DNA of 13,207 nt from Desulfobacteraceae bacterium. GTDB taxonomy: Bacteria > Desulfobacterota > Desulfobacteria > Desulfobacterales > SURF-7. Position 1 is the stretch's first letter, and every line of letters begins with the position of its first letter. Shown piece by piece: positions 1-7,180 of the stretch. Location: the NCBI GenBank assembly GCA_030618925.1, contig JAUXCK010000028.1, forward strand, positions 1 to 13,207, written 5' to 3'. Below the pieces are notes generated by a model. It was not told where the DNA came from, did no database searches, and saw nothing but the letters and a program-made list of their open reading frames with translations. Both the position numbers and the translations under genes were made by a program.

Positions 1-190
1 GGGCATTGTAATCCATCACCGGTGACGGGCTCGGCGACACGGTTTTTTTAAGGGGCCGTACCTCGGGTTCGGGCGGTTTCTCCTGGTTTCCATAGAATTG
101 TATTCCAATAACCACCCCGAGAATGATGGCAACGGAAATGATAATAAACCCTATGATTTTATTTGACCTGTCGATGTTGGCGCCGGCCAT
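1..190 (-). CDS. Single-pass membrane protein, N-terminal part only
   Basis: This is the first 63 codons of a gene that runs off the left edge. I translated it by hand from an ATG at 190, which has a good Shine-Dalgarno sequence (AAAGGGGG, about 4 nt upstream). After a short N-terminus (MAGANIDRSNK) there is one hydrophobic segment at about residues 12-32, rich in Ile, Val and Gly. A Pro/Glu/Lys-rich stretch follows, with an SPSPSP run near residues 53-58. This predicts a cytoplasmic N-terminus, one inner-membrane helix and an extended periplasmic linker. The layout resembles SPOR-domain and other envelope proteins, but any C-terminal domain lies outside the window, so I assign no function. 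A separate promoter just upstream suggests it is transcribed independently of rng. Confidence 0.75.
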   Translation of the reverse strand, partial: MAGANIDRSNKIIGFIIISVAIILGVVIGIQFYGNQEKPPEPEVRPLKKTVSPSPSPVMDYNA

Positions 191-223
191 GATCCCCCTT
201 TATTCGCTTAACGGTCGACATAA

Positions 224-252
224 CTGATACAATAATCATAAGAGAGTGTCAA
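224..252 (-). promoter_or_regulatory. Sigma70-type promoter of the partial membrane-protein gene
   Basis: A perfect -35 box TTGACA (positions 252-247, minus strand) is followed by a 17-nt spacer and the -10 box TATCAG (229-224), which matches 4 of 6 consensus positions. Transcription would begin near position 217, giving a leader of about 27 nt that contains the Shine-Dalgarno sequence before the ATG at 190. No gene other than the partial membrane-protein gene lies downstream. Confidence 0.6.
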
Positions 253-391
253 TATTGAGATTTGTTTCTTCAAAGAAAACCGGATGTTTTTCGAAGGTTG
301 TTGTTTTGCCGGCACCGGGACTTTGTTAAACTTCAACAGCCTGCTTTTCCGGGACGGCTCACATGAGATACCGTTTGACCGGCTATTGTGT

Positions 392-1849
392 TTACTCGCA
401 GATGATTCGGGTGTCTCCTGGAATCATGGATGGATCGCCTGCTATGGTTATCCGGAGATCTCGCCGGTTTTCGAGGTCAAGCAGTTCACTTCTTTTATTA
501 TTGAGCAGATATGTTGCAACATCCACAGGAACGAGGCCATTCACACGTGCAATGTCGTGTTTCAAGGTTTCGAGCTGCAGTTTCCGAAGGAAGCTGAGAC
601 TAAGGGATTCGATAGATGGCGTTAAGCCTTTCCCACGGCAATGGCTGCATGCCACAAAGGTTCCGGATTCAAGGGAGGGTCGAATGCGTTGACGGGACAT
701 CTCCATGAGACCGAATCTGGAGATTTTACCCACCTTTATTTTTGCTTTGTCTTCCTTGAGAAACGATTTTATGGTATTTTCAATATTGACTTTATGCTTC
801 TGGTCACGCATGTCAATGAAATCAATAACGATGAGACCGCCAAGGTCCCTTAACCGCAATTGGCGGGCAATTTCTTCGGCTGCTTCAAGGTTTGTTTGAT
901 AAGCGGTTTGTTCGATGGACTCTTTGCCGGTGGCTTTTCCGGAGTTCACATCAATGGCAACCAGGGCTTCGGTCTGATCGATAACAATAGATCCGCCGGA
1001 AGCCAATTTCACACGGCTTTCAAAAATCGAGGCGATCTGGTCTTCAAGCTGATATTTTGTAAATATGGGTTTGGCGCTGCTATGCTGTTTGACTATTTTT
1101 ATGTGTTTGGCTGAAATAATGCTGATAAAATTTTTAACTTCCTGATAGATATCCGGGTTGTCGATTAGAATTTCGGTTGTTTCTGAAGTAAAATAGTCTC
1201 TTATGACCCTGACGGCAAGGGTTCTTTCCTTGTAGAGCAGCAGCGGCGCTTTTTCCTGGATGCCTTTTCGCTTAATATTTTTCCACAATCGCAGGAGATA
1301 CTGGATATCTTTGGACAGGAGGGTTTTGTTGCAGTTTTGTCCTGCCGTACGGATGATAACCCCGATACCATCAGGAAGCTTTATTTTGTTGATGATCTCC
1401 TTTAGCCGTTTCCGTTCCTTTTCGTCCTCTATTTTTCTTGAGACACCCCTGTTTTTGCTTCCCGGCATCAGGACAGTGTATCTTCCCGGAAGTGAGATAA
1501 AGGTGGTCAGCATCGCCCCTTTGTTCATCACCTGATCCTTTGAAATTTGCACAAGGAGCTCCTGTCCCCTTCGAATGATTTGCTTAAAGGAGCGATTACC
1601 GGATTCGCTATCCAAAAAATAGTCGCTGTGAATTTCATGCTTTTGGAGAAAACCGTTCTTGTCTTCACCGTAATTTACAAAAACAGCCTGCAGGCTCGGC
1701 TCAACCCTGTCAATAATGCCTTTATAGATATTGCTCTTTGTTATAATTTTTGATGCAGTTTCAAAATGAAACTCTTCCAGCTTATTGTCTTTCACTTTTG
1801 CAATACGGCATTCTTCCGGGTCAACGGCGTTGATAAGAATTTTATTCAT
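392..1849 (-). CDS. rng: Ribonuclease G (RNase E/G family endoribonuclease)
   Basis: This is a single-strand-specific endoribonuclease of the RNase E/G family, which processes rRNA 5' ends and starts mRNA decay in the cytoplasm. The product is 485 aa, close to the usual RNase G length, with no RNase E-like C-terminal scaffold. The N-terminus carries an S1 RNA-binding domain at about 38-120 (SNIYKGIIDRVEPSLQAVFV). The catalytic core has the two Mg-ligand aspartates, D300 in AIDVNSGKATG and D343 in VIDFIDM. The zinc-link CxxC is at 401-404 (CSHC). I start at the ATG at 1849 because MNKILINAVDPEE aligns with family N-termini; a longer reading begins with TTG at 1918 and adds non-conserved residues. 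The only good AAGGAG lies 18 nt upstream of the chosen start, which is unusually far. The gene is divergent from leuS. Confidence 0.95.
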   Translation of the reverse strand: MNKILINAVDPEECRIAKVKDNKLEEFHFETASKIITKSNIYKGIIDRVEPSLQAVFVNYGEDKNGFLQKHEIHSDYFLDSESGNRSFKQIIRRGQELLVQISKDQVMNKGAMLTTFISLPGRYTVLMPGSKNRGVSRKIEDEKERKRLKEIINKIKLPDGIGVIIRTAGQNCNKTLLSKDIQYLLRLWKNIKRKGIQEKAPLLLYKERTLAVRVIRDYFTSETTEILIDNPDIYQEVKNFISIISAKHIKIVKQHSSAKPIFTKYQLEDQIASIFESRVKLASGGSIVIDQTEALVAIDVNSGKATGKESIEQTAYQTNLEAAEEIARQLRLRDLGGLIVIDFIDMRDQKHKVNIENTIKSFLKEDKAKIKVGKISRFGLMEMSRQRIRPSLESGTFVACSHCRGKGLTPSIESLSLSFLRKLQLETLKHDIARVNGLVPVDVATYLLNNKRSELLDLENRRDLRITIAGDPSMIPGDTRIICE

Positions 1850-2050
1850 AATTGTTTTTTTGATTGGCTCCTTATAAGGGGTTTGCCGATGGGCTTCAAT
1901 AACCCGGCAACCAAACAATCCGCATAGCGGTTCATACGATCGCGTTATTTCCGGGCTTATTTATGTTGGTCTGTTCTATTGAATCGCCGTGTTCATCATC
2001 ATCTGGTTGAAGGTATTCTGAATTGAAGTGTTCATGATTCGTAAACATCT

Positions 2051-2067
2051 GTTTATCATAAATAAAC
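2051..2067. repeat. Inverted repeat upstream of leuS, possible operator
   Basis: GTTTAT, a 5-nt spacer, then ATAAAC form a perfect 6-bp dyad. The central GTTTA can also pair with a TAAAC at 2042-2046, giving two mutually exclusive small hairpins. A wider pair, GTTCAT at 2030-2035 and ATGAAC at 2075-2080, encloses the whole element. This nested symmetry could be a protein-binding site for the divergent promoters. AT-rich dyads are common by chance, so the functional reading is weak. Confidence 0.35.
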
Positions 2068-2107
2068 GATTGATATGAACAAGTCAAATGGTTTTTCTCT
2101 GCCAGGC

Positions 2108-2171
2108 CCTGTACAGAGGGGTTAAATTTTATTCTTAAATAGAAAACCGGGTCCTCTGGGTCAGGATTTTT
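2108..2171 (+). terminator. Terminator-like hairpin in the leuS leader, possible attenuator
   Basis: On the plus strand CCTG (2108-2111) pairs with CAGG (2162-2165). CAGAGG (2114-2119) pairs with CCTCTG (2153-2158), and GGTT (2120-2123) pairs with AACC (2145-2148), with small internal loops between the blocks. The sequence ATTTTTATTT follows at once from 2166. No plus-strand gene lies upstream that would need a terminator, so a premature stop controlling leuS is the natural reading. CCGGG at 2147-2151 can instead pair with CCCGG near 2202-2206, which offers a competing fold. I see no T-box core sequence and no leucine-rich leader peptide, so the sensing mechanism is unknown. Confidence 0.45.
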
Positions 2172-2252
2172 ATTTCTAATTTTTTGAATTTCTGTTAAGC
2201 TGCCCGGAAATTGGAGGGAAGACAACATCGGACACATGAGGTAAAAAAGCGT

Positions 2253-4844
2253 ATGGATGAAAGATACGATCCCAAATCGATTGAGCGGAAATGGCAGGCC
2301 TTTTGGGATGAATCAAAACAGTTTAAGGCCGTTGAAGATGAGAAAAAAGAAAAATACTATCTTTTGGAAATGTTTCCTTATCCTTCGGGAAAGATTCACA
2401 TAGGGCATGTTCGGAATTATACAATAGGCGATGTGGTTGCCCGGTACAAAAAAATGCAGGGTATGAACGTGCTTCATCCAATGGGGTGGGATGCATTCGG
2501 GATGCCTGCAGAAAATGCGGCCATAGCAAATAATTCCCATCCGGCTGTGTGGACCTATGAAAATATTGATGCCATGCGTTCCCAGTTAAAGCAAATGGGA
2601 TTCAGTTATGACTGGGACAGGGAGATTGCGACCTGCAGACCGGAATACTACCGCTGGGAGCAGTGGCTTTTTATCAAGATGGTTGAAAAAGGCATGGCGT
2701 ATCGCAAGGAATCTTTTGTGAACTGGTGCGAACCCTGCCAGACGGTCCTGGCCAATGAGCAGGTGGAGGCAGGGATGTGCTGGCGCTGCGGCAAGCCGGT
2801 TCGTCAGCAAAAATTGAAGCAATGGTTTTTTAGAATTAGTGATTTTGCCGAGGATCTCCTGGTATATTGCGATGAACTCCACGGGTGGCCCGAAAAAGTA
2901 ACCACCATGCAGAAGAATTGGATTGGAAAGAGTTATGGTGCTGAAATTCGGTTCCCAATCGAAGATTCAGATGATTATATCCCGGTTTTTACCACGCGTC
3001 AGGACACGGTGTTCGGGGCGACGTTCATGTGTCTTGCACCTGAGCATCCGCTTGTTTTTTCGCTTTCAGGAGGAACACCCGAAGAAGAGAAGGTCAGTGC
3101 TTTTGTTGAAAAAATGTCCCTGCAGGAACGCACAAGCAGGGCGGTGGAGCTTTATGAAAAGGAAGGATTGTTTGTCGGCGCCCACTGCATTAATCCAATG
3201 AGCGGCCGGAGGATGCCGATTTACACAGCCAACTTTGCGCTCATGGAATACGGCACGGGCGCAGTCATGTCCGTACCGGCCCACGATCAGCGGGATTTTG
3301 ATTTTGCTGAGAAATACGGGCTTGACAGGATTGTGGTGGTTACGCCCGGGGAAGAGGATCTCGACTCAGAGACCATGGTTGAGGCGTATACAGGTGAAGG
3401 GCAGATGGTCAATTCCGGGGAATTTAACGGGATGGACAATACAAAAGCCAAGGATGAAATTGCCGCTTATCTTGAGAAAAAAGGATTGGGCAATAAGACC
3501 GTCAGCTTCCGGTTGAGGGATTGGGGGATATCCCGGCAGCGCTACTGGGGGACTCCGATTCCCATGATCTATTGTGATGCCTGCGGTGTTGTCCCGGTTC
3601 CGGAAGAAGATCTGCCGGTGCTGCTGCCCGAAGATGCTCAGCTTCTTGAGGGCGGGAAATCACCCCTGAAGTCCCTTGCGTATTTTAAACAGGTCACATG
3701 CCCCGGATGCGGGAATCCAAAAGCCAGGCGAGAGACCGATACCATGGATACATTTGTTGAATCCTCCTGGTATTTTGAACGCTATTGCAGCCCCCGTGAA
3801 GAGACGGGAATGTTAGACAAAGAGGCGGTAAAATACTGGATGCCTGTGGACCAGTATATCGGCGGTGTGGAACACGCCATACTGCATCTTTTGTACAGCC
3901 GGTATTTTACGCGGGTGCTCAAAGAGTTCGGTCTTGTGGATTTTAAGGAGCCATTCACCCGGCTGCTGACACAAGGGATGGTGTGCAAAGAGACGCTTTC
4001 CTGCCCGGAGCACGGGTTCCTCTTTTGTGAGGAAGTGAATGCTCAAGGCGGCGAACCGGTATGCATCAAATGTGATCGCCCGGTGACGGCAGGCCGCATA
4101 GAAAAAATGTCAAAATCAAAGAAGAACGTCATTGATCCAAATGCACTGCTCGAAAAATACGGTGCGGATACGACCCGGCTTTTTTGTCTTTTTGCGTCTC
4201 CGCCGCAAAGGGATCTTGAATGGAGCGAACAGGGTGTTGAAGGCAGTTTTCGTTTTCTGAAAAGGGTGTGGCGCCTTGCAGGCAGCTGTATGGAAGCGAT
4301 CAGGGACAGTCAACCCTATGACGGCAGCCCGGGCAGCCTGGACGGCAAGGTGAAGGATCTTTACCGAAAAACCCATCTGACCATTCAAAAAGTGACGAAT
4401 GATATTGAAGACCGGTTTCATTTCAACACGGCCATTAGCGCGGTGATGGAACTGGTCAATGTCATGTACGGTACAGAGCAGTTCAAAGACAGTCCCGAGG
4501 GCGCGCCGGTGATGCGGTTTGCCATGGAGTCTGTTGTCCAAATGCTGTCGCCGTTTGTTCCCCATTTTTCTGAAGAGCTTTGGGAGAGGATGGGTAAACC
4601 CCCGAGCATCGTGGATGCCCCCTGGCCGTCCTGCAGGGAAGACGCGCTGCAGGAAGAAGAACTTCTTATTGTGATTCAGGTGAACGGGAAGCTGAGGGGG
4701 AAATTCAGCATCCAAGCATCTGCAGATGACGATCTTATCAAGGAAACCGCCCTTGCAGATCCCTACGTCAACCGGTTTATTCAGGATAAGCCGATCAAAA
4801 AGGTCATCGTTGTCAAGAAAAAACTGGTCAACATTGTGGTTTAG
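2253..4844 (+). CDS. leuS: Leucyl-tRNA synthetase
   Basis: This class Ia aminoacyl-tRNA synthetase charges tRNA-Leu in the cytoplasm. The product is 863 aa, close to the roughly 860 aa of bacterial LeuRS. Visible motifs, in order: HIGH (49-52); a zinc knuckle with C159, C162, C176 and C179; the CP1 editing domain with the Thr-rich TTRQDT (247-252) and GTGAVMSVPAHDQRDF (334-349, containing D345); a second Cys pair set at C441/C444 and C483/C486; KMSKS (618-622); an anticodon-binding helical region; and the C-terminal VNGKLRGK block (810-817). The leucine-specific insertion before KMSKS carries four further cysteines (584, 592, 604, 607). I chose the ATG at 2253, since an upstream in-frame TTG at 2211 would add residues unlike the family. 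lptE follows after 12 nt, so the two genes are probably co-transcribed. Confidence 0.98.
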   Translation: MDERYDPKSIERKWQAFWDESKQFKAVEDEKKEKYYLLEMFPYPSGKIHIGHVRNYTIGDVVARYKKMQGMNVLHPMGWDAFGMPAENAAIANNSHPAVWTYENIDAMRSQLKQMGFSYDWDREIATCRPEYYRWEQWLFIKMVEKGMAYRKESFVNWCEPCQTVLANEQVEAGMCWRCGKPVRQQKLKQWFFRISDFAEDLLVYCDELHGWPEKVTTMQKNWIGKSYGAEIRFPIEDSDDYIPVFTTRQDTVFGATFMCLAPEHPLVFSLSGGTPEEEKVSAFVEKMSLQERTSRAVELYEKEGLFVGAHCINPMSGRRMPIYTANFALMEYGTGAVMSVPAHDQRDFDFAEKYGLDRIVVVTPGEEDLDSETMVEAYTGEGQMVNSGEFNGMDNTKAKDEIAAYLEKKGLGNKTVSFRLRDWGISRQRYWGTPIPMIYCDACGVVPVPEEDLPVLLPEDAQLLEGGKSPLKSLAYFKQVTCPGCGNPKARRETDTMDTFVESSWYFERYCSPREETGMLDKEAVKYWMPVDQYIGGVEHAILHLLYSRYFTRVLKEFGLVDFKEPFTRLLTQGMVCKETLSCPEHGFLFCEEVNAQGGEPVCIKCDRPVTAGRIEKMSKSKKNVIDPNALLEKYGADTTRLFCLFASPPQRDLEWSEQGVEGSFRFLKRVWRLAGSCMEAIRDSQPYDGSPGSLDGKVKDLYRKTHLTIQKVTNDIEDRFHFNTAISAVMELVNVMYGTEQFKDSPEGAPVMRFAMESVVQMLSPFVPHFSEELWERMGKPPSIVDAPWPSCREDALQEEELLIVIQVNGKLRGKFSIQASADDDLIKETALADPYVNRFIQDKPIKKVIVVKKKLVNIVV

Positions 4845-4856
4845 GGTGACGATAAA

Positions 4857-5360
4857 ATGAATTCCCGGAAAATAATTTTTTGCCTGTTTTTAGCGTTTCT
4901 AATAATGATTTCAGCCTGTGGATACCGATTTTCAGGCACGGGAACACTCCCGGAAGGCATCGAGAGAATCTGTATCATCATGTTTGAAAACCGGACAACT
5001 GAAACCGGCCTGGAAAAAACGGTGACCAATGCATTTATATATGAATTTTCCAGGAACGGGATATCTGTTTTAAAAGACAGGCTCGGGGCGGATGCGGTCC
5101 TCGAGGGTGTGATCACGGCCATGAGAGAAGAAATCATCGCACAGAGTTCGGAGAGGCGCATTGTTTTCAGTGTCGATTTAAAGCTGCTGACAGGTGACGG
5201 CAGGGTGGTCTGGTCGCGGAAAGATGTATCCGGGAGTGAGACCTATATCGGTGAAGTGCAAAATGATTCGCTGACACAGGAGAACAGAAAACTCGCATTT
5301 GACATCTTGTCTAAACGAATTTCTGAACTTTCATATCAGGGCCTGACGATTGATTTTTAA
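4857..5360 (+). CDS. lptE: LPS-assembly lipoprotein LptE
   Basis: This outer-membrane lipoprotein plugs the LptD barrel and helps insert lipopolysaccharide into the outer leaflet. The 167-aa product begins with a lipoprotein signal peptide: basic NSRK, a hydrophobic core, and the lipobox ISAC with the acylated Cys at 21. The mature protein starts CGYRFSG, the usual LptE opening. A conserved-looking block around residues 31-62 follows (LPEGIERICIIMFENRT and then the TNAFIYEF region). Length suits delta-type LptE proteins. The start is an ATG with AGGGTG overlapping the leuS stop codon, 8 nt upstream, which implies coupling to leuS. A leuS-lptE pair is also common in other Proteobacteria, often followed by holA; here no holA follows, and the next gene is rpsT on the opposite strand. 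Confidence 0.88.
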   Translation: MNSRKIIFCLFLAFLIMISACGYRFSGTGTLPEGIERICIIMFENRTTETGLEKTVTNAFIYEFSRNGISVLKDRLGADAVLEGVITAMREEIIAQSSERRIVFSVDLKLLTGDGRVVWSRKDVSGSETYIGEVQNDSLTQENRKLAFDILSKRISELSYQGLTIDF

Positions 5361-5416
5361 AAAACCATTCCTCCCCTGTCAAACAGGATCTTCCATCAGC
5401 CGCATCCATGATTTTA

Positions 5417-5435
5417 CCTGGGAGTTATGCCCAGG
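5417..5435. repeat. Small hairpin between the convergent lptE and rpsT genes
   Basis: CCTGGG (5417-5422), a 7-nt loop and CCCAGG (5430-5435) form a perfect 6-bp stem. There is no T run directly after it on the plus strand, and only TAAAAT after it on the minus strand, so it is a poor intrinsic terminator by itself. It lies where transcripts from lptE and rpsT must both end, so a part in termination or 3' end protection is plausible. Confidence 0.4.
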
Positions 5436-5442
5436 ATGTTGC

Positions 5443-5464
5443 CCAATATTTTACATTGGTTTTT
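5443..5464 (+). terminator. Weak candidate terminator after lptE
   Basis: CCAAT (5443-5447), a 7-nt loop and ATTGG (5455-5459) are followed directly by TTTTT (5460-5464). The shape is right for an intrinsic terminator, but the stem has only five pairs, three of them A-T. The position, about 80 nt after the lptE stop, fits the end of a leuS-lptE transcript. Confidence 0.35.
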
Positions 5465-5485
5465 GGCGTCTTTCCGAATGAAGAT

Positions 5486-5752
5486 CTATGAGGCAATGGT
5501 ATTGGTGAGCTTTGAGAGGCGCGAAATTTTTCTAGACGCGGTTTTTTTATGAAGAACCCCTTTTTTAGCTGCCTTGTCAATAACCGATTTTGCTGAATCA
5601 AGTAATTTCAGGGCCGTCTCTTTGGACTCCGCAGCAGCTGCCGCGCGTGTTTCCTTGACGATGCGTTTAACCCCGGTTTTAACTGCCTTGTTCCTCACCC
5701 GTCTGATTTCATTCTGTTTTGCCCGTTTTATGGCTGATTTATGATTGGCCAA
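5486..5752 (-). CDS. rpsT: 30S ribosomal protein S20
   Basis: S20 is a primary 16S rRNA-binding protein of the small ribosomal subunit. The product is 88 aa if begun at the TTG at 5752, which gives the family opening MANHKSAIKRAKQ; E. coli S20 is 87 aa. It is strongly basic and helical, with the typical AAKKGVLHKKTASRKISRL block near the C-terminus. A GTG two codons further upstream (5758) is in frame. It lies only 1 nt after AAGGAG, too close for initiation, whereas the TTG is at the ideal 7 nt. E. coli rpsT is also known to start with UUG, which plays a part in its autoregulation. The gene is monocistronic here, with its own strong promoter. Confidence 0.95.
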   Translation of the reverse strand: MANHKSAIKRAKQNEIRRVRNKAVKTGVKRIVKETRAAAAAESKETALKLLDSAKSVIDKAAKKGVLHKKTASRKISRLSKLTNTIAS

Positions 5753-5759
5753 TGTCACA

Positions 5760-5765
5760 CTCCTT
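5760..5765 (-). promoter_or_regulatory. Shine-Dalgarno site that decides the rpsT start
   Basis: AAGGAG on the minus strand lies 7 nt before the TTG at 5752 and only 1 nt before the in-frame GTG at 5758. The spacing selects the TTG. The resulting N-terminus, MANHKS, also fits the S20 family. Confidence 0.8.
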
Positions 5766-5789
5766 TTATAAAATTTTCATAAACTGTTA

Positions 5790-5818
5790 TTAATAAAAAA
5801 ATATTCAAGACATGTCAA
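5790..5818 (-). promoter_or_regulatory. Strong sigma70-type promoter of rpsT
   Basis: The -35 box is a perfect TTGACA (5818-5813). It is followed by a 17-nt spacer containing a run of seven T and by the -10 box TATTAA (5795-5790), a 4 of 6 match. The start of transcription would be near 5783, giving a leader of about 30 nt up to the TTG codon. This suits a highly expressed ribosomal protein gene. Confidence 0.7.
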
Positions 5819-5828
5819 GGGAAATTTT

Positions 5829-5864
5829 AACCAATCAAACCAATACAACCAATCCAACCAATTT
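5829..5864. repeat. Four tandem 9-bp repeats (AACCAATNN)
   Basis: The plus strand reads AACCAATCA, AACCAATAC, AACCAATCC and AACCAATTT with no gaps. The first seven bases are invariant in all four units and the last two vary. The array fills the space between the rpsT promoter and the end of the phenylacetate-CoA ligase gene. Its last base touches that gene's stop codon at 5864-5866. It may be simple slippage DNA or a binding-site array; the sequence alone does not decide. Confidence 0.8.
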
Positions 5865-7165
5865 TAGATATCTCGATTGTCAACCACCCGCACTGCCTTT
5901 CCCTCGCTGCGGGCAATTGTTTTCGGTTCAACCAGTTTGACCGCAGCAGACACCCCCAAATACTCCTTTATGTCTTTTGATATTTTTTGTTCAAGTCTTT
6001 GAAGGGTTTTAACTTCATCTGAAAAAAGATTTTCATTCACTTCGACCTGAACCGTCAGGGTGTCCAGGTTGTCCACCCGGTCAACCGTCAGTTGATAATG
6101 AGGCTCAACCTCATCAATCTGCATGAGGACGCTTTCGATTTGAGACGGAAATACGTTAACACCACGGATGATCAGCATGTCATCTGATCGGCCGCTTACC
6201 CTTTTCATTCTCAGATGAGTGCGTCCACAAATGCAAGGGTCTGTATTCAATGAGGTGATATCTCTTGTTCTGTAGCGGATGACAGGAAACGCTTCCTTGG
6301 TGATGGACGTGAATACAAGCTCACCGGTTTCACCATAAGGGAGCACTTTTTTTGTGACAGGATCGATAATCTCCGGGATGAAATGATCTTCAAAAATATG
6401 AAGGCCGTTTTTTGCCTCATGGCATTCAATTGACACACCCGGCCCTATGACCTCGCTTAATCCATATATGTCAACAGCAATAAGATTCAGCTTGTTTTCT
6501 ATTTCCTGCCGCATATTTTCCGACCATGGTTCTGCACCGAATATGCCGAATTTGAAGTTGAGGTCTTTAAATGAGACGCCCATTTCGCCGGCCACTTCGG
6601 CAAGGTGAAGCGTGTATGAAGGCGTTGCCGTCAATATGGTGGGGCCAAAATCTTTCATAATGATAATCTGTCTTTTGGTGTTTCCGCCGGAGACCGGAAT
6701 AATCGAGGCGCCAAGCTTTTCAGCGCCATAGTGAACGCCTAACCCACCGGTAAAGAGACCATATCCATAGGCATTGTGAATGATGTCTCCCCGTGAAGCA
6801 CCGCCCGCTGAAAGGGAACGGGCCATTAATTCGGCCCAGGTATTGATATCGCGGGCCGTATACCCCACAACCGTGGGCTGCCCGGTGGTGCCGGACGAGG
6901 CATGAATCCGAACAATATTATCCATGGGAACGGCAAACATGCCAAAAGGATAATTGTCGCGAAGGTCCTGCTTGGTCGTAAAGGGGATCTCGTTTAAATC
7001 ATCGAGACAACGAACATCCGAAGGGACAATTCCCTTTTCCTCAAATTTTTGACGGTAAAAAGGAACAGTGGCATAAGCCCGCTCAAGTGTTACCTGAAGC
7101 CGCCGAAGCTGTATCGCCTCAAGCGCCTCTCTTGGCATGGTTTCATATTCAATATTGAAAATCAT
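5864..7165 (-). CDS. paaK: Phenylacetate-CoA ligase (PaaK type)
   Basis: This is an ATP-dependent, AMP-forming ligase of the adenylate-forming superfamily that activates phenylacetate or a related aromatic acid to its CoA thioester. The product is 433 aa, the usual PaaK length. Motifs include the phosphate-binding SSGTTGQPT (90-98), YGLSEVIGPG (234-243), RYRTRD (297-302), the hinge region GRSDDMLIIRGVNVFPSQIE (325-344), and a C-terminal lysine in ARSEGKAVRV (K423) expected to serve adenylation. I start at the ATG at 7165, 9 nt after AGGAG; an in-frame TTG two codons upstream is only 3 nt from it. The crotonase gene ends 15 nt upstream, so the two are almost surely one transcript. The family call is secure, but the true substrate (phenylacetate, a hydroxy derivative or another aryl acid) is not visible. 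Confidence 0.92.
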   Translation of the reverse strand: MIFNIEYETMPREALEAIQLRRLQVTLERAYATVPFYRQKFEEKGIVPSDVRCLDDLNEIPFTTKQDLRDNYPFGMFAVPMDNIVRIHASSGTTGQPTVVGYTARDINTWAELMARSLSAGGASRGDIIHNAYGYGLFTGGLGVHYGAEKLGASIIPVSGGNTKRQIIIMKDFGPTILTATPSYTLHLAEVAGEMGVSFKDLNFKFGIFGAEPWSENMRQEIENKLNLIAVDIYGLSEVIGPGVSIECHEAKNGLHIFEDHFIPEIIDPVTKKVLPYGETGELVFTSITKEAFPVIRYRTRDITSLNTDPCICGRTHLRMKRVSGRSDDMLIIRGVNVFPSQIESVLMQIDEVEPHYQLTVDRVDNLDTLTVQVEVNENLFSDEVKTLQRLEQKISKDIKEYLGVSAAVKLVEPKTIARSEGKAVRVVDNRDI

Positions 7166-7180
7166 TTTCAAATTCTCCTG

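Larger units (their letters stand above)
1850..2252. other. Divergent intergenic region between rng and leuS
   Basis: This 403-nt stretch contains no gene I can support. It must hold the start signals for rng (leftward) and leuS (rightward), but no promoter with both boxes near consensus is evident. TATCAT at 2054-2059 is a possible leuS -10 box, with only a poor -35 box (TTCATG) 17 nt upstream. The stretch does contain a perfect 6-bp dyad at 2051-2067 and a long imperfect hairpin followed by a T-rich tract at 2108-2171, listed separately. The leuS Shine-Dalgarno sequence is GAGG at 2238-2241, 11 nt before the ATG. Confidence 0.6.

Noticed and set aside
1..190. Naming the partial membrane protein a SPOR-domain division protein
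   Set aside because: Only the membrane anchor and linker are in the window; the domain that would justify the name is missing.
269..297. Hairpin after rng as a terminator
   Set aside because: The GAAAAAC/GTTTTC stem has a bulge and weak A-T pairs. The T-rich part belongs to the stem itself, so it is not convincing.
1932..2237. A 101-codon minus-strand open frame between rng and leuS
   Set aside because: It overlaps the leuS Shine-Dalgarno region, has no ribosome site of its own, no recognisable domain and low-complexity composition. It covers the leader hairpin, so chance is the better explanation.
2070..2252. A T-box riboswitch or Leu-codon leader peptide controlling leuS
   Set aside because: The T-box core sequence was not found. 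The short frame starting at 2075 has only one Leu codon and no Shine-Dalgarno sequence.
4116..4715. A 199-codon minus-strand open frame inside leuS
   Set aside because: It is fully antisense to strongly conserved LeuRS sequence, is rich in His, Arg and Pro as expected from a reversed coding frame, and lacks a domain. The other antisense frames in the window were dismissed for the same reason.
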